Positions 13,266 to 21,293 of a stretch of DNA of 28,174 nucleotides are shown one piece after another (position 1 is the first letter of the stretch; the number at the start of each line of letters is the position of its first letter). The translations under genes and the position numbers were made by a program. The stretch comes from a virus: IMG/VR virus record IMGVR_UViG_3300035199_001179, positions 1 to 28,174 of that record. One strand, 5' to 3'. Below the pieces are notes generated by a model. That model was given only the letters and a program-made list of their open reading frames with translations, searched no databases and was not told where the DNA came from.

Positions 13266-14801
13266 ATGTCTCAAGGCAAAGCGCAGAAGCGTTATGCCCA
13301 GCTGGAACACCTGAGAGCACCTTTCCTTCGCCGAGCAAGGGATGCGTCCAAGTTGACGCTCCCTGCGCTTGTACCTCCCGAGGGAAAGAATGGTTCACGA
13401 AACTACTCAACGCCGTACCAAGGCATTGGGGCTCGTGGTGTTAACAACTTGGCGAACAAACTACTCATCGCACTTCTCCCCCCGAACACTCCATTCTTCC
13501 GCATGTCAGTGAAACCCGCTGACCTCAAACAACTGGAAGACGACCCAGAAGCAAAAGACCGTATCGAGAGCGACCTTTCTGATTATGAAAGAGCCGCCAT
13601 GCGAGATGTCGAAGCGTCGGGTGATCGGGTAGGGGTCTTTGAGGCACTTAAGCATCTCATCGTCGCTGGTAACATTCTGCTCTACAAAGGGCGTGATGGT
13701 CTGCGCGTCTGGCACCTGGACAGTTATGTCTGTGTCAGAGACCCGATGGGAAACCTTATTGAACTGGTGACACGGGAAACTGTCTCACCTTCTGTTTTTT
13801 CCAAGTACGAACGGTTTAAGGCCGCTCTTGATCTGGAACTCCTTAAGACCAAGACGATGACGGGTGATGAGCCCACAGTCGATATTTATACCCATGTGTC
13901 TGTCAACGATGACAACATGTGGGAGGTCTACCAAGAGACAAACGGGCTAGTGATCCCGAAGTCACGCGGGACATTCCCCCTAACTGAGAACCCCTACATC
14001 CCTCTCCGCTTTACGCGGATCGACGGTGAGTCTTATGGGCGTGGTCATGTTGAGGAATATTACGGCGACCTAAAGTCACTCGAAAGCCTGACACGATCAA
14101 TCGTGCAGGGCGCTGCTGCAGCTGCGAAAGTGAACTTCTTCGTCAACCCAAACGGGACCACAAAGAAGGCAGCACTATCTAAAGCCGAAAACGGTGACAT
14201 TCTTACTGGTAAAGCAGATGACGTTAGTGTCCTCCGCCTTGATAAGGGCGCGGACTTCCGTGTTGCTATGACCACGATGGAGAACATCACCACTCGACTT
14301 TCGTTCGCTTTCCTCTTGAACAGCACAGTTCAGCGTGATGCTGATCGTGTGACTGCTGAAGAAATCCGCTACGTCGCGGGCGAACTAGAAGATGCACTCG
14401 GTGGGTTATACTCCCTGTTAGCGCAGGAGTTCCAACTTCCCTACATCCGGCGTGTACTCAAAGTGAGCAAACTACCCAAGCTCCCGAAGGATATTGTTGA
14501 GCCTGTCATTATCACCGGCATTGAGGCGTTAGGCCGAGGCCATGATCTACGCAAGCTCGAAACCTTTGTGGGTAACGTGACGCAGGTTCTGGGTCCACAG
14601 GTAATCTCACAATTCATCAACCCGTTAGTCTACCTCCAACGTGCTGCAGCTGCAGTGGGTGTTGACTCCAGCGGTCTTATTAAGACCAAGGACGAGATGG
14701 CCCAAGAGCAGGCGCAGGCACAGCAGACACAGCTTACGGAAAAACTTGCCCCTGACCTGATCAAGGCGGGCGGTGCAATCGCCCAGCAGGGCATGGAGTA
14801 G
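13266..14801 (+). CDS. Portal, head-tail connector protein (T7 gp8-like)
   Basis: This 511-aa protein (T7 gp8 is 536) forms the dodecameric ring through which DNA enters and leaves the capsid. The N-terminus (QKRYAQLEHLRAPFLRRARDASKLTLPALVPPEG) and the stretch YSTPYQGIGARGVNNLANKLLIALLPPNTPFFRM are hallmarks of T7-type connectors. The GRGHVEEYYGDLKSLESLTRSI segment and RVTAEEIR also match. The C-terminal tail is Gln-rich (EQAQAQQTQ). It stands in T7 order ahead of the scaffold gene. Confidence 0.95.
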   Translation: MSQGKAQKRYAQLEHLRAPFLRRARDASKLTLPALVPPEGKNGSRNYSTPYQGIGARGVNNLANKLLIALLPPNTPFFRMSVKPADLKQLEDDPEAKDRIESDLSDYERAAMRDVEASGDRVGVFEALKHLIVAGNILLYKGRDGLRVWHLDSYVCVRDPMGNLIELVTRETVSPSVFSKYERFKAALDLELLKTKTMTGDEPTVDIYTHVSVNDDNMWEVYQETNGLVIPKSRGTFPLTENPYIPLRFTRIDGESYGRGHVEEYYGDLKSLESLTRSIVQGAAAAAKVNFFVNPNGTTKKAALSKAENGDILTGKADDVSVLRLDKGADFRVAMTTMENITTRLSFAFLLNSTVQRDADRVTAEEIRYVAGELEDALGGLYSLLAQEFQLPYIRRVLKVSKLPKLPKDIVEPVIITGIEALGRGHDLRKLETFVGNVTQVLGPQVISQFINPLVYLQRAAAAVGVDSSGLIKTKDEMAQEQAQAQQTQLTEKLAPDLIKAGGAIAQQGME

Positions 14802-14803
14802 AT

Positions 14804-14983
14804 ATGCAAGTCAAAACAGAAAGTGGCACTCTCGTATCGAGTGTTGCAGAAGAAGTGGCTGAGACCAATGCTGGTAAGCCAAAAAACCGGAAGCCAAAAT
14901 CCGGCAAACAGTACGAAGCTGGCGGTGTCTTCCCCGGTGAGGTTTACAAGGCCGTAAGTGGCAACATCCACGAGGATAACTGA
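14804..14983 (+). CDS. Small basic protein between portal and scaffold
   Basis: This 59-aa protein (MQVKTESGTLVSSVAEEVAE...) has a Lys-rich middle (AGKPKNRKPKSGKQY) and a GGVFPGEVYKAVSGNI segment. A GGAG lies 5 nt before the ATG, and the stop overlaps the scaffold start as TGATG. T7 has no gene here. It could be a capsid-assembly accessory protein, but the family is not recognised. Confidence 0.65.
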   Translation: MQVKTESGTLVSSVAEEVAETNAGKPKNRKPKSGKQYEAGGVFPGEVYKAVSGNIHEDN

Positions 14984-15747
14984 TGCCAAGTCTTGATATG
15001 ACATCCGAGCCAACGGGGAGTGAAGCACCTGCAGTAGAAACCCCTGCTGCGGAACAGGGCGAGCGCCCCGCGTGGCTACCTGAGAAGTTCGAGTCAGCAG
15101 AGGCAATGGCTGCTGCATACAGTGAGCTTGAGACAAAACAGTCAGCTGGTACTGAAGCAGCGGAAGGTGAAGAAACACCGGCTGCTGCTGAAACACCTGA
15201 AGGTGAAGAAACAGGTGATCCTGTCTACACACTTCCAGGTGTCGAGGCTGACCAGCTGCAGGGCTTCTTCGATGAGTTTGCCGAAGGTGGTGCTCTTGGT
15301 GACGAGAGCTACGCCAAGCTCAACGAAGCTGGTTACGACCGGGCGATGGTTGACAGCTACATCAAGGGTGCTACCGAAGCAAACGGCTACACACCTGAGC
15401 AAGAGAGCAGCATCATGAAAGCTGCCGGTGGCGAAGCAGAGTACGGTGAACTGATGGGTTGGGCTGCGAAGAACATGTCCCCCGAGGATCAGGCAACCTA
15501 CAACGCTCTCATGGCAACCAACGACCCAGCGATCGCCAACCATGCAGTCAACTGGCTGAAGGCTTCCCATGACAAGGTTGAAGGTTCTGACCCAGAGCTG
15601 GTACATGGTGAGCGCAACACCGGCCCTGCCGTGGCTCCGTTCCAGTCTCAAGCCCAGGTAACAGCGGCGATGAAAGACCCTCGGTACAAGAAAGACCCTG
15701 CGTACCGCGCAGAGGTGGCTTCCCGACTTTCAAGCATGCCCTCCTGA
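14983..15747 (+). CDS. Capsid assembly scaffolding protein (T7 gp9-like)
   Basis: This 254-aa, very acidic protein (T7 gp9 is 307) guides procapsid assembly and leaves before maturation. The N-terminal half is rich in Glu, Ala, Pro and Thr with repeats of the form EGEETP. PAWLPEKFESAEAMAAAYSELE is a common motif of podophage scaffolds. The C-terminus is basic relative to the rest (DPRYKKDPAYRAEVASRL), as needed for capsid binding. It lies between portal and capsid. Confidence 0.9.
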   Translation: MPSLDMTSEPTGSEAPAVETPAAEQGERPAWLPEKFESAEAMAAAYSELETKQSAGTEAAEGEETPAAAETPEGEETGDPVYTLPGVEADQLQGFFDEFAEGGALGDESYAKLNEAGYDRAMVDSYIKGATEANGYTPEQESSIMKAAGGEAEYGELMGWAAKNMSPEDQATYNALMATNDPAIANHAVNWLKASHDKVEGSDPELVHGERNTGPAVAPFQSQAQVTAAMKDPRYKKDPAYRAEVASRLSSMPS

Positions 15748-16124
15748 TGTGGGCCATTGTTGAGCTGTTAGGTTCTCTTGGAAAGGAATGGCTGGTTGGT
15801 AAGGTCGAAGTGAAGAAAGCTGAGACCAACGCCCGCATTGAGCATGCCTCCAAACGTATTGATGCTGAAGTCAATTGGGACACTGCGATGGCCCAAGGTG
15901 CAGCAACGTCATGGAAGGACGAGTGGTGGACTATCCTAGTCTCTATCCCGCTAGTCCTTGTGTTCTTCGAATATACGCGACCTGCTGTTCATGCAGGCTT
16001 CGTGGCACTTGAAGCGATGCCGCCTTGGTATATCTACCTTACGTCAGTAGCCTTCGCGGCTGCATTTGGTGTTCGGAAAGTGATCGAGAGCGTCGAACGT
16101 TTGATCAAGATGAAGAGACCCTAA
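15747..16124 (+). CDS. Holin-like membrane protein
   Basis: This 125-aa protein has a charged amphipathic N-terminal half (about residues 1-57), then transmembrane helices around residues 60-78 (WWTILVSIPLVLVFFEY) and 95-110 (YIYLTSVAFAAAFGV), and a basic C-terminus (ERLIKMKRP). The WKDEWWTILVSIPL segment resembles the 3TM holin family used in gene-transfer-agent release. Its start overlaps the scaffold stop as TGATG. If it is a holin it would release the amidase encoded at 5528. In T7 the holin lies elsewhere, after the fibre gene. Confidence 0.5.
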   Translation: MWAIVELLGSLGKEWLVGKVEVKKAETNARIEHASKRIDAEVNWDTAMAQGAATSWKDEWWTILVSIPLVLVFFEYTRPAVHAGFVALEAMPPWYIYLTSVAFAAAFGVRKVIESVERLIKMKRP

Positions 16125-16273
16125 GCCCTATCCATTCCTCTAGATAGGCTCCAAGACTGAGGACAGAAGTCAGACTACTCCAAGCGATAAGTAGCTAACC
16201 GCGCCTGTGCAGGCCGGAGTGAAGATAAGTCTTGTCGAGTGGGCGGTAGGTGGAAGCCCTACCAATAATTTGT

Positions 16274-16364
16274 ACGCCTGTAGCTCAACGGTTAGAGCAA
16301 CCCGCACCTTGTTGATCTTGGTAGTTAGAGGGAGATGTCGGTTCGACTCCGACTAGGTGTTCCA
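16274..16364 (+). tRNA. tRNA-like gene with undetermined anticodon (91 nt)
   Basis: The acceptor stem pairs 16274-16280 with 16354-16360 (7 bp, including G-T pairs). TA and the D-arm GCTC/GAGC follow (16283-16298). The T-arm GTCGG-TTCGACT-CCGAC is perfect (16337-16353), and TCCA ends the gene. Between 16299 and 16336, however, the 38 nt do not give a standard 5-bp anticodon stem with a 7-nt loop. It may be a class II tRNA with a long variable arm, an intron-bearing tRNA or a decayed gene. A single base separates it from the tRNA-Asn. Confidence 0.65.
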
Positions 16365-16365
16365 A

Positions 16366-16441
16366 TGGGAAGTAGCTCAGCTGGCAGAGCACCGCACTGT
16401 TAATGCGGCGGTCGCAGGTTCGATCCCTGCCTTCCCAACCA
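16366..16441 (+). tRNA. tRNA-Asn (GTT)
   Basis: This is a complete 76-nt cloverleaf with CCA encoded. The acceptor TGGGAAG pairs with CTTCCCA, the D-stem is GCTC/GAGC, the anticodon arm is CCGCA-CTGTTAA-TGCGG with GTT at 16399-16401, and the T-arm is GCAGG-TTCGATC-CCTGC. Discriminator A and CCA follow. Confidence 0.93.
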
Positions 16442-16448
16442 ACTATGT

Positions 16449-16503
16449 GCGTGGCCTGAAGTCAGCGGGCTGCAGACCCGAAGGGGCAGTACCTTCGCCA
16501 TGT
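16449..16503 (+). ncRNA. 55-nt miniature cloverleaf, possible degenerate tRNA-Cys-like element
   Basis: A 7-bp stem pairs 16449-16455 with 16497-16503 (two G-T pairs). Inside are three consecutive arms without gaps: CTG-AAGT-CAG, CGGG-CTGCAGA-CCCG and AAGG-GGCAGTA-CCTT. The middle loop is 7 nt with T then GCA, as in a tRNA-Cys anticodon loop. There is no T-loop consensus and the length is far below a normal tRNA. It lies in the tRNA row, 7 nt after one element and 7 nt before the next. Confidence 0.35.
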
Positions 16504-16510
16504 TCAACGA

Positions 16511-16583
16511 CGCCTAGTAGTTCAACGATAGAACACCCCGCATGGGCGGGAAGACGGTGGTTTAACTCCACCCGAGGCGACCA
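16511..16583 (+). tRNA. tRNA-like gene with a six-base anticodon loop
   Basis: The acceptor CGCCTAG pairs with CGAGGCG (one A-G mismatch), the D-arm is GTTC/GAAC, the T-arm is GGTGG-TTTAACT-CCACC, and ACCA ends the gene. The anticodon arm pairs CCCG with CGGG but leaves only six bases (CATGGG) in the loop, one short. A Pro reading (TGG or GGG) is possible but not secure. Length 73 nt. It may be a decayed or unusual tRNA. Confidence 0.6.
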
Positions 16584-16614
16584 ATACCAAACCTCCAATG
16601 TGAATGGATTATCC

Positions 16615-16635
16615 GAGACACCTCTTTAGGTGCTC
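16615..16635 (+). other. Hairpin downstream of the tRNA cluster
   Basis: GAG plus CACCT pairs with AGGTG plus CTC around a CTTT loop, with one bulged A. No T-run follows, so it is more likely an RNA processing or stability element than an intrinsic terminator. Confidence 0.5.
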
Positions 16636-16761
16636 ACTCCAGCCCTTACAGACGAACTACGCGCTTTAACTCTTGGCCGCTTGCGAGCGACAACCTTGCG
16701 TGACCCGTGTGCTTCTGAGTGCGGCTGACATCCACTCAAATTCACACACTGGAGATGGCTC

Positions 16762-17733
16762 ATGCCAAACCTTACGTTCTCACGCCCCGGCGTGACTGAC
16801 GGCGTATCTGACGGCTCTCATGCTGAGGACAACGCACTATTTCTGAAAACCTTCGGTGGCGAAGTAATGACCGCCTTTGAAGAAACCAATGTCATGGCTG
16901 ACCGCCACATGCAGCGGACGATTACGTCAGGCAAATCCGCCTCGTTCCCCGCTACGTGGAAAGCTGACGCTTCCTACCACGTTCCTGCAACCAGCATCTT
17001 CGGCAATAACGACAGCGTGATTAAGAGCAATGAGCGCATTATCAACATTGACGATGCCCTTGTCTCTGCAACCTTCGTTGCTGAAATTGATGAGCTGAAG
17101 AACCACTACGAAGTTCGCTCTGAATACTCTGAGCAGCTTGGTGTCGCTCTTGCAAAAGCATTCGACGTTAACACGCTGGCTGTTGGTATCCTTGCGGCCC
17201 GCGCTTCTGCGACTGTAGCCGGTGCAAACGGCGGCTCAGCTATCACTGACGCTGACTCTGCTACGAACGGCGAGTCCCTTGCAGCTTCCATCTTTGAAGC
17301 TGGTCAGAAGTTTGACGAGAAAGACGTGCCTGAGATGGAACGCTTTGCTGTTGTGAAGCCTGCTCAGTACAACCTGCTCGCACAGACGACCAAACTGATC
17401 AACAAGGATTGGGGCGGCTCTGGCGTCTACGCTGACGGTACGATCAACCGCATTGACGGCATTGAGCTGGTCAAGTCGAACAACCTGCCAAACGGCACAG
17501 TATCGGCGCTGTCTGGCGCACAGAACGTCTACAACGGCACGTTCAACACGTCTTGCTTGGTCTTCCAGAAGAAGGCTGTGGGCACTGTTAAGTTGCTCGA
17601 CCTCTCTGTGTCTCACACTGAGAAGGACGGTGACTTCTTCACACAGTACCTCGGGTACTTGCTGACGGCTCGGTACGTCATGGGTCACGGCATCCTGCGC
17701 CCTGAGTGCGCCGTCGAGATCAAGACTGCCTAA
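16762..17733 (+). CDS. Major capsid protein (T7 gp10A-like)
   Basis: This 323-aa protein (T7 gp10A is 345) forms the icosahedral shell. The N-terminal DNALFLKTFGGEVMTAFEET and the stretch HMQRTITSGKSASFPATWKA are typical of T7-type capsid proteins, as is DDALVSATFVAEIDELKNHYEVR. It ends LRPECAVEIKTA. The start ATG follows CTGGAGATG. A strong terminator lies just after. I see no clear slippery site or extended frame that would make a gp10B-type minor form. It sits in T7 order, between scaffold and tail tube genes. Confidence 0.95.
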   Translation: MPNLTFSRPGVTDGVSDGSHAEDNALFLKTFGGEVMTAFEETNVMADRHMQRTITSGKSASFPATWKADASYHVPATSIFGNNDSVIKSNERIINIDDALVSATFVAEIDELKNHYEVRSEYSEQLGVALAKAFDVNTLAVGILAARASATVAGANGGSAITDADSATNGESLAASIFEAGQKFDEKDVPEMERFAVVKPAQYNLLAQTTKLINKDWGGSGVYADGTINRIDGIELVKSNNLPNGTVSALSGAQNVYNGTFNTSCLVFQKKAVGTVKLLDLSVSHTEKDGDFFTQYLGYLLTARYVMGHGILRPECAVEIKTA

Positions 17734-17742
17734 TCACTATTG

Positions 17743-17779
17743 AAGGGAGGGTTCCTGCACGGGGCCTTCCCTTTTTTTT
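17743..17779 (+). terminator. Strong intrinsic terminator after the capsid gene
   Basis: AAGGGAGG pairs with CCTTCCCTT (one bulged T) and is followed by eight T. This is the counterpart of the T7 terminator T-phi, which sits after gene 10. Confidence 0.88.
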
Positions 17780-17783
17780 CATT

Positions 17784-17799
17784 TAAGTTCCACTCATAG
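17784..17799 (+). promoter_or_regulatory. Phage RNA polymerase promoter P6
   Basis: TAAGTTCCACTCATAG is the weakest of the six but keeps TAAGTTCCACT. It lies just after the capsid terminator and just before the tail genes, so it restarts transcription of the tail block. Confidence 0.65.
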
Positions 17800-17809
17800 A
17801 GCGAGCCAA

Positions 17810-18409
17810 TTGACCGCATTAGAAACACCTGTACCAACAACAGAGCTTGCCGCCGTTAACGCAATGCTCCTCGCCATTACTGAAGCACCTGTGAACACGC
17901 TCACCGGGCTTGTCACCACGGACGTTGCGACAGCCAAGCGCCTTCTCTCTGAGGAGACAGTAGCTGTTCAGTCAAAGGGTTGGACATTCAACACTGAGTT
18001 TGACTACCCGCTTTCACCTGACATCTCAGGCGAAGTGACGATCCCCAAGAACACCGCGCGTGTTGATGTTGACAGCCGCCACGATATTGATGTCGTGCAG
18101 CGAGGCTCACGTCTATACGACCGCAAGAACCATACATACACCTTCTCAGACAAGTTGAGTTGCACCATCGTCTTGCTGCTGCCCTTTGAGGAGCTACCTC
18201 AATCGGCTCGCTATTACGTAACAATCCGCGCGGTCCGAAAGTTCCAGAGCAAGGTAATCGGCTCTGAGACATCGGACGGCTACAACGCTGAAGACGAAAG
18301 GGATGCCAAGCTCACGCTGGAAGAGACCGAGGCCGACAACGGTGATCACAACATCTTCAACAACTACCACTCAGCAAGCATCCTCGACCGCACAAGTGGT
18401 GGCTACTAA
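17810..18409 (+). CDS. Tail tubular protein A (T7 gp11-like)
   Basis: This 199-aa protein (T7 gp11 is 196) forms the gatekeeper ring between portal and tail nozzle. The N-terminal TTELAAVNAMLLAITEAPVNTL is the family signature (ELxAVNxML..IGExPVNTL). It begins at TTG 17810, since the next in-frame ATG (17864) would cut into that signature. Only a weak Shine-Dalgarno (GAGCGAG) precedes it. Its stop overlaps the next gene (TAATG). Confidence 0.93.
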   Translation: MTALETPVPTTELAAVNAMLLAITEAPVNTLTGLVTTDVATAKRLLSEETVAVQSKGWTFNTEFDYPLSPDISGEVTIPKNTARVDVDSRHDIDVVQRGSRLYDRKNHTYTFSDKLSCTIVLLLPFEELPQSARYYVTIRAVRKFQSKVIGSETSDGYNAEDERDAKLTLEETEADNGDHNIFNNYHSASILDRTSGGY

Positions 18410-20832
18410 TGACCCGCGTAGCTGACACGATCCCAAACATGATCAACGGCGTAAGCCAGCAGCCTGCAAATTTGCGACTGCCCACACAGGGTGTTCACTG
18501 TGAGAACGCCTATTGCTCCGTGGTAGAGGGTCTGAGCAAACGCCCACCTCTCATCTACGGGGGTAGTCTTGCAGGGGTGAACCAAGTCGGTAAATCCCAC
18601 TTCCACGACATTGATCGCGGTGATGATGAACAGTATCTCGTTGAAATCATCAATGGTGACTTGAAGGTGTTCGACCTTGAAGGCAACGCTCAAACAGTGA
18701 ACTTCCCAAACGGAAAGGCATACCTGTCAAACGGTAATCCCGAAAGCCGGTTCCACACCATGACAGTGGCCGACTACACTTTCATCGTCAACAAAGACAT
18801 CGTAACTGCGATGGATGCAGGAAGCACTTCACCTGTTCTGGAAGACAGGGCGGTGTTCTGGATTAAGCAGGGTGCATACCGTACCAAGTATAAGATCAAT
18901 ACAGATGTTTGGACAGGTGGTTACTCCACCCCCTCTGGTACAACTCCTGATTTCGCTCTCTTTGTGGGAACTTCCTACATTGCAAACGTCATCTACTCAC
19001 ACACAGGTGGTCCCGGTGTAAACGATGAACTCGTAGGCACGGCCATGAACTCCTTGGCAGCTCCCTACACTCATGGGATTGATGGAAGCGTATTCTATCT
19101 GCACAGAACAAACGGTTCTCTCGGGCAGGTCTCGGTTAGCGACGATATTGGAAACTCAGCTCTCAAGCTGATTTATAAATCAATCAAGACACTTGCTGAT
19201 CTGCCTGAAACCTGCGTCAACGGTCACCGTATTGAGGTCATAGGCAGTGATGGCGCAATAAGCGACAACTACTGGCTCAAGTTCACGACGAATGGTGGTG
19301 GTACGTTGGGGAGCGGAAAGTGGGAAGAGTGTGCTGCACCCGGTGTTGGTCAGTCGCTGAACGCAGCGACCATGCCCCACCAACTCGTTCGTGAGGCAAA
19401 CGGCACGTTCACTTTCTCTCAGGCGAGCTGGGATGACCGAGCAGCTGGTAATGATGACACCAACCCCATCCCATCGTTCGTTGGTCAGAAGATCACAAGT
19501 GTCTTCTTCTACCTGAATAGATTGGGTTTCTTGTCCGAGCAGAACGTCATCATGTCTACTGCAGGTGAGTTCTTCAATTTCTTTCGGCCAACAGTTACGA
19601 CAACATTGGATACCGATCCTGTGGACATCGCAGTGACCCATACAAAGGTTGCAACCCTGAAGGCCGCACTTCCAGCAAACAAAAAGCTTCTTCTGTTTAG
19701 CGACCACACACAGTTCGTTCTGGATACCCAAGGTCAGCCACTCACGGTTGACAACATCTCAGTCCCTCCGATTACTGAGTTCGAGAACACTCCTGACAAA
19801 GTGACCCCCGTGTCCAACGGGAAATTCGTGTACTTCGCGACAGAGAGTGGAAGCAATGCTGGCATCTTGGAATACTTTATTGCGGATGAGAATGCTGCAG
19901 CTCCCTCGGATGCCGCAGAGATCACGGCACATGTTCCCTCCTATATCCCGGCTGGTGTGAGGCAGATTGCCTCGTCCTCAAACGACGACATGATCACGGT
20001 TCTGACTGACGGTGATTTGACTTCGCTCTTTGTGTACCAATTCTACTGGTCTGGACGGGACAAACTTCAATCCGCATGGCACAGGTGGAGCTTTAATGGC
20101 GCGGTGATCCGTTCTGCATTCTTCATCCGGTCTAAGCTGTATGTTGTGCTTCAAAGGGCAGACGGAACGACTATTGAGAGTGTTGACGTATCTGAAGGGC
20201 AGAGTGATCCATCGCTTTCCTTCCTGATCCACCTGGATAGGCGGGTGACGGATGCTCAATGTACTGCGGTCTACAGCGCAGGTACGAACAAGACGACGAT
20301 CACACTCCCGTACGCAGACACGCTTCCGTTTGAATTGGTGCTACGGGCGGGGACGCCGAAAGGTGTTGTCAACCAAGTCGTCGCACACACCAAAGTGTCG
20401 AACAACACACTGTTGGTAAATGGGGATTATTCCTCTGCTCTCTTCTACGTGGGTGTCTCTTATCGCTTCCGTTATCGTATCTCAACGATCGTTGTGCGTG
20501 AGGACGCAAACGGCGGAGGGCGCAATGTGATCGCAGACGGTCGGCTCCAGCTCAAGACAATGACGCTACTATACGACCGAAGTGCTGGGTTCACTGTTGA
20601 AGTTACTCCGCTGTATCGAGATACCAACGTCCACAAATACACGGGCCGAACTATCGGTGATGGTGAAAACCTCATCGGCCAGATCACTCCCGATAGCGGT
20701 GAGTTCTTCTTCGTGATTATGTCCAAGAACGATCAAGTCGTTATCGACATCATGAACGACACCTTCCTTCCATCCCGCTTCCTCTCAGCCGAGTGGACCG
20801 GCGACCTAACTCTAAAGAACAAGAGAATTTGA
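18409..20832 (+). CDS. Tail tubular protein B (T7 gp12-like)
   Basis: This 807-aa protein (T7 gp12 is 794) forms the tail nozzle. Its N-terminus TIPNMINGVSQQPANLRLPTQ is diagnostic (NGVSQQP). IYGGSLAGV, FWIKQGAYRTKY and the LPANKKLLLFSDHTQFVLDTQGQPL segment match the family. The next gene overlaps its stop. Confidence 0.95.
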   Translation: MTRVADTIPNMINGVSQQPANLRLPTQGVHCENAYCSVVEGLSKRPPLIYGGSLAGVNQVGKSHFHDIDRGDDEQYLVEIINGDLKVFDLEGNAQTVNFPNGKAYLSNGNPESRFHTMTVADYTFIVNKDIVTAMDAGSTSPVLEDRAVFWIKQGAYRTKYKINTDVWTGGYSTPSGTTPDFALFVGTSYIANVIYSHTGGPGVNDELVGTAMNSLAAPYTHGIDGSVFYLHRTNGSLGQVSVSDDIGNSALKLIYKSIKTLADLPETCVNGHRIEVIGSDGAISDNYWLKFTTNGGGTLGSGKWEECAAPGVGQSLNAATMPHQLVREANGTFTFSQASWDDRAAGNDDTNPIPSFVGQKITSVFFYLNRLGFLSEQNVIMSTAGEFFNFFRPTVTTTLDTDPVDIAVTHTKVATLKAALPANKKLLLFSDHTQFVLDTQGQPLTVDNISVPPITEFENTPDKVTPVSNGKFVYFATESGSNAGILEYFIADENAAAPSDAAEITAHVPSYIPAGVRQIASSSNDDMITVLTDGDLTSLFVYQFYWSGRDKLQSAWHRWSFNGAVIRSAFFIRSKLYVVLQRADGTTIESVDVSEGQSDPSLSFLIHLDRRVTDAQCTAVYSAGTNKTTITLPYADTLPFELVLRAGTPKGVVNQVVAHTKVSNNTLLVNGDYSSALFYVGVSYRFRYRISTIVVREDANGGGRNVIADGRLQLKTMTLLYDRSAGFTVEVTPLYRDTNVHKYTGRTIGDGENLIGQITPDSGEFFFVIMSKNDQVVIDIMNDTFLPSRFLSAEWTGDLTLKNKRI

Positions 20833-21293
20833 CCAACTACTACGTTCGTCCAGCTTCGGCTGATGACGTTGAGTGGCTGGCTCCCCGACTGCGTGAGGCC
20901 GACTTGCAAGAGATTGCAGCTGGCACAGGGGAGCCTGCGCTCTCCGTACTGACCAGAGGTCTCACGACCAGTCGCCCTTGTTTGGTCGGCTGTGTCAATG
21001 ACGATCCAATAGTGATCTTTGGTGTTGCACCCAACAGTGACAACTCCGGGTCTATCTGGATGCTCGCTACTGATGCAATCGTGACGCACCGCAGGGCGTA
21101 TCTCTCTATGTGCAGTTCTTGGTTGAACACGTTGAATGGGCTCTATCCCACTCTCCTTTGTTTGGCCGACGCACGGAACACCGTCCACCACCGGCTCATT
21201 AAGTGGGCTGGCTTCCGGTACCACGGGAAGATTGAAAGCCACGGTGTTGCACAGCTTCCATTTCTACTTTTCACGAGACAATTGAATGTGTGA
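20829..21293 (+). CDS. Internal virion protein, gp13-like with GNAT-type fold
   Basis: This 154-aa protein (T7 gp13 is 138) has a TTG start at 20829 overlapping the tail tubular B stop (TTGA); upstream codons of the frame lie inside that gene. It opens YYVRPASADDVEWLAPRLREADLQEI, typical of acetyltransferase-like folds and of phage gp13 proteins. GSIWMLATDAI and NTVHHRLIKWAGFRYHGKIESHG continue the pattern. In T7 gp13 assists virion assembly. Whether acetylation occurs is unknown. Confidence 0.8.
   Translation: MTNYYVRPASADDVEWLAPRLREADLQEIAAGTGEPALSVLTRGLTTSRPCLVGCVNDDPIVIFGVAPNSDNSGSIWMLATDAIVTHRRAYLSMCSSWLNTLNGLYPTLLCLADARNTVHHRLIKWAGFRYHGKIESHGVAQLPFLLFTRQLNV

Larger units (their letters stand above)
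16125..16761 (+). other. Non-coding RNA-gene region between the holin-like gene and capsid gene
   Basis: This is a 637-bp stretch with no credible protein gene. It holds a tRNA-Asn, two or three non-standard tRNA-like elements and hairpins at 16127-16148 (CCTATC/GATAGG), 16204-16215 (GCCTGTGCAGGC), 16245-16263 (GGTAGG/CCTACC, 7-nt loop) and 16615-16635. Nothing I recognise lies at 16636-16750. The capsid RBS (GGAG) is at about 16751. No good match to the phage promoter is present. Confidence 0.75.

Noticed and set aside
14630-15232. Long minus-strand open frame, and others such as 15142-15651, 19180-19731 and 20733-21242
   Set aside because: They lie opposite clear portal, scaffold and tail genes and are codon-bias shadows; there is no promoter pattern on the minus strand.
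16145-16160. Promoter-like TAGGCTCCA
   Set aside because: Only about 9 of 16 positions match, and the CACTAAA core is missing.
16357-16629. Open frame of 90 codons starting with WEVAQLAEHRTVNAA
   Set aside because: This is the usual false translation of tRNA genes; it crosses the tRNA-Asn and two other tRNA-like elements.
17700-17760. Programmed frameshift at the end of the capsid gene to give a gp10B form
   Set aside because: No slippery run is seen and the region after the stop quickly enters the terminator.
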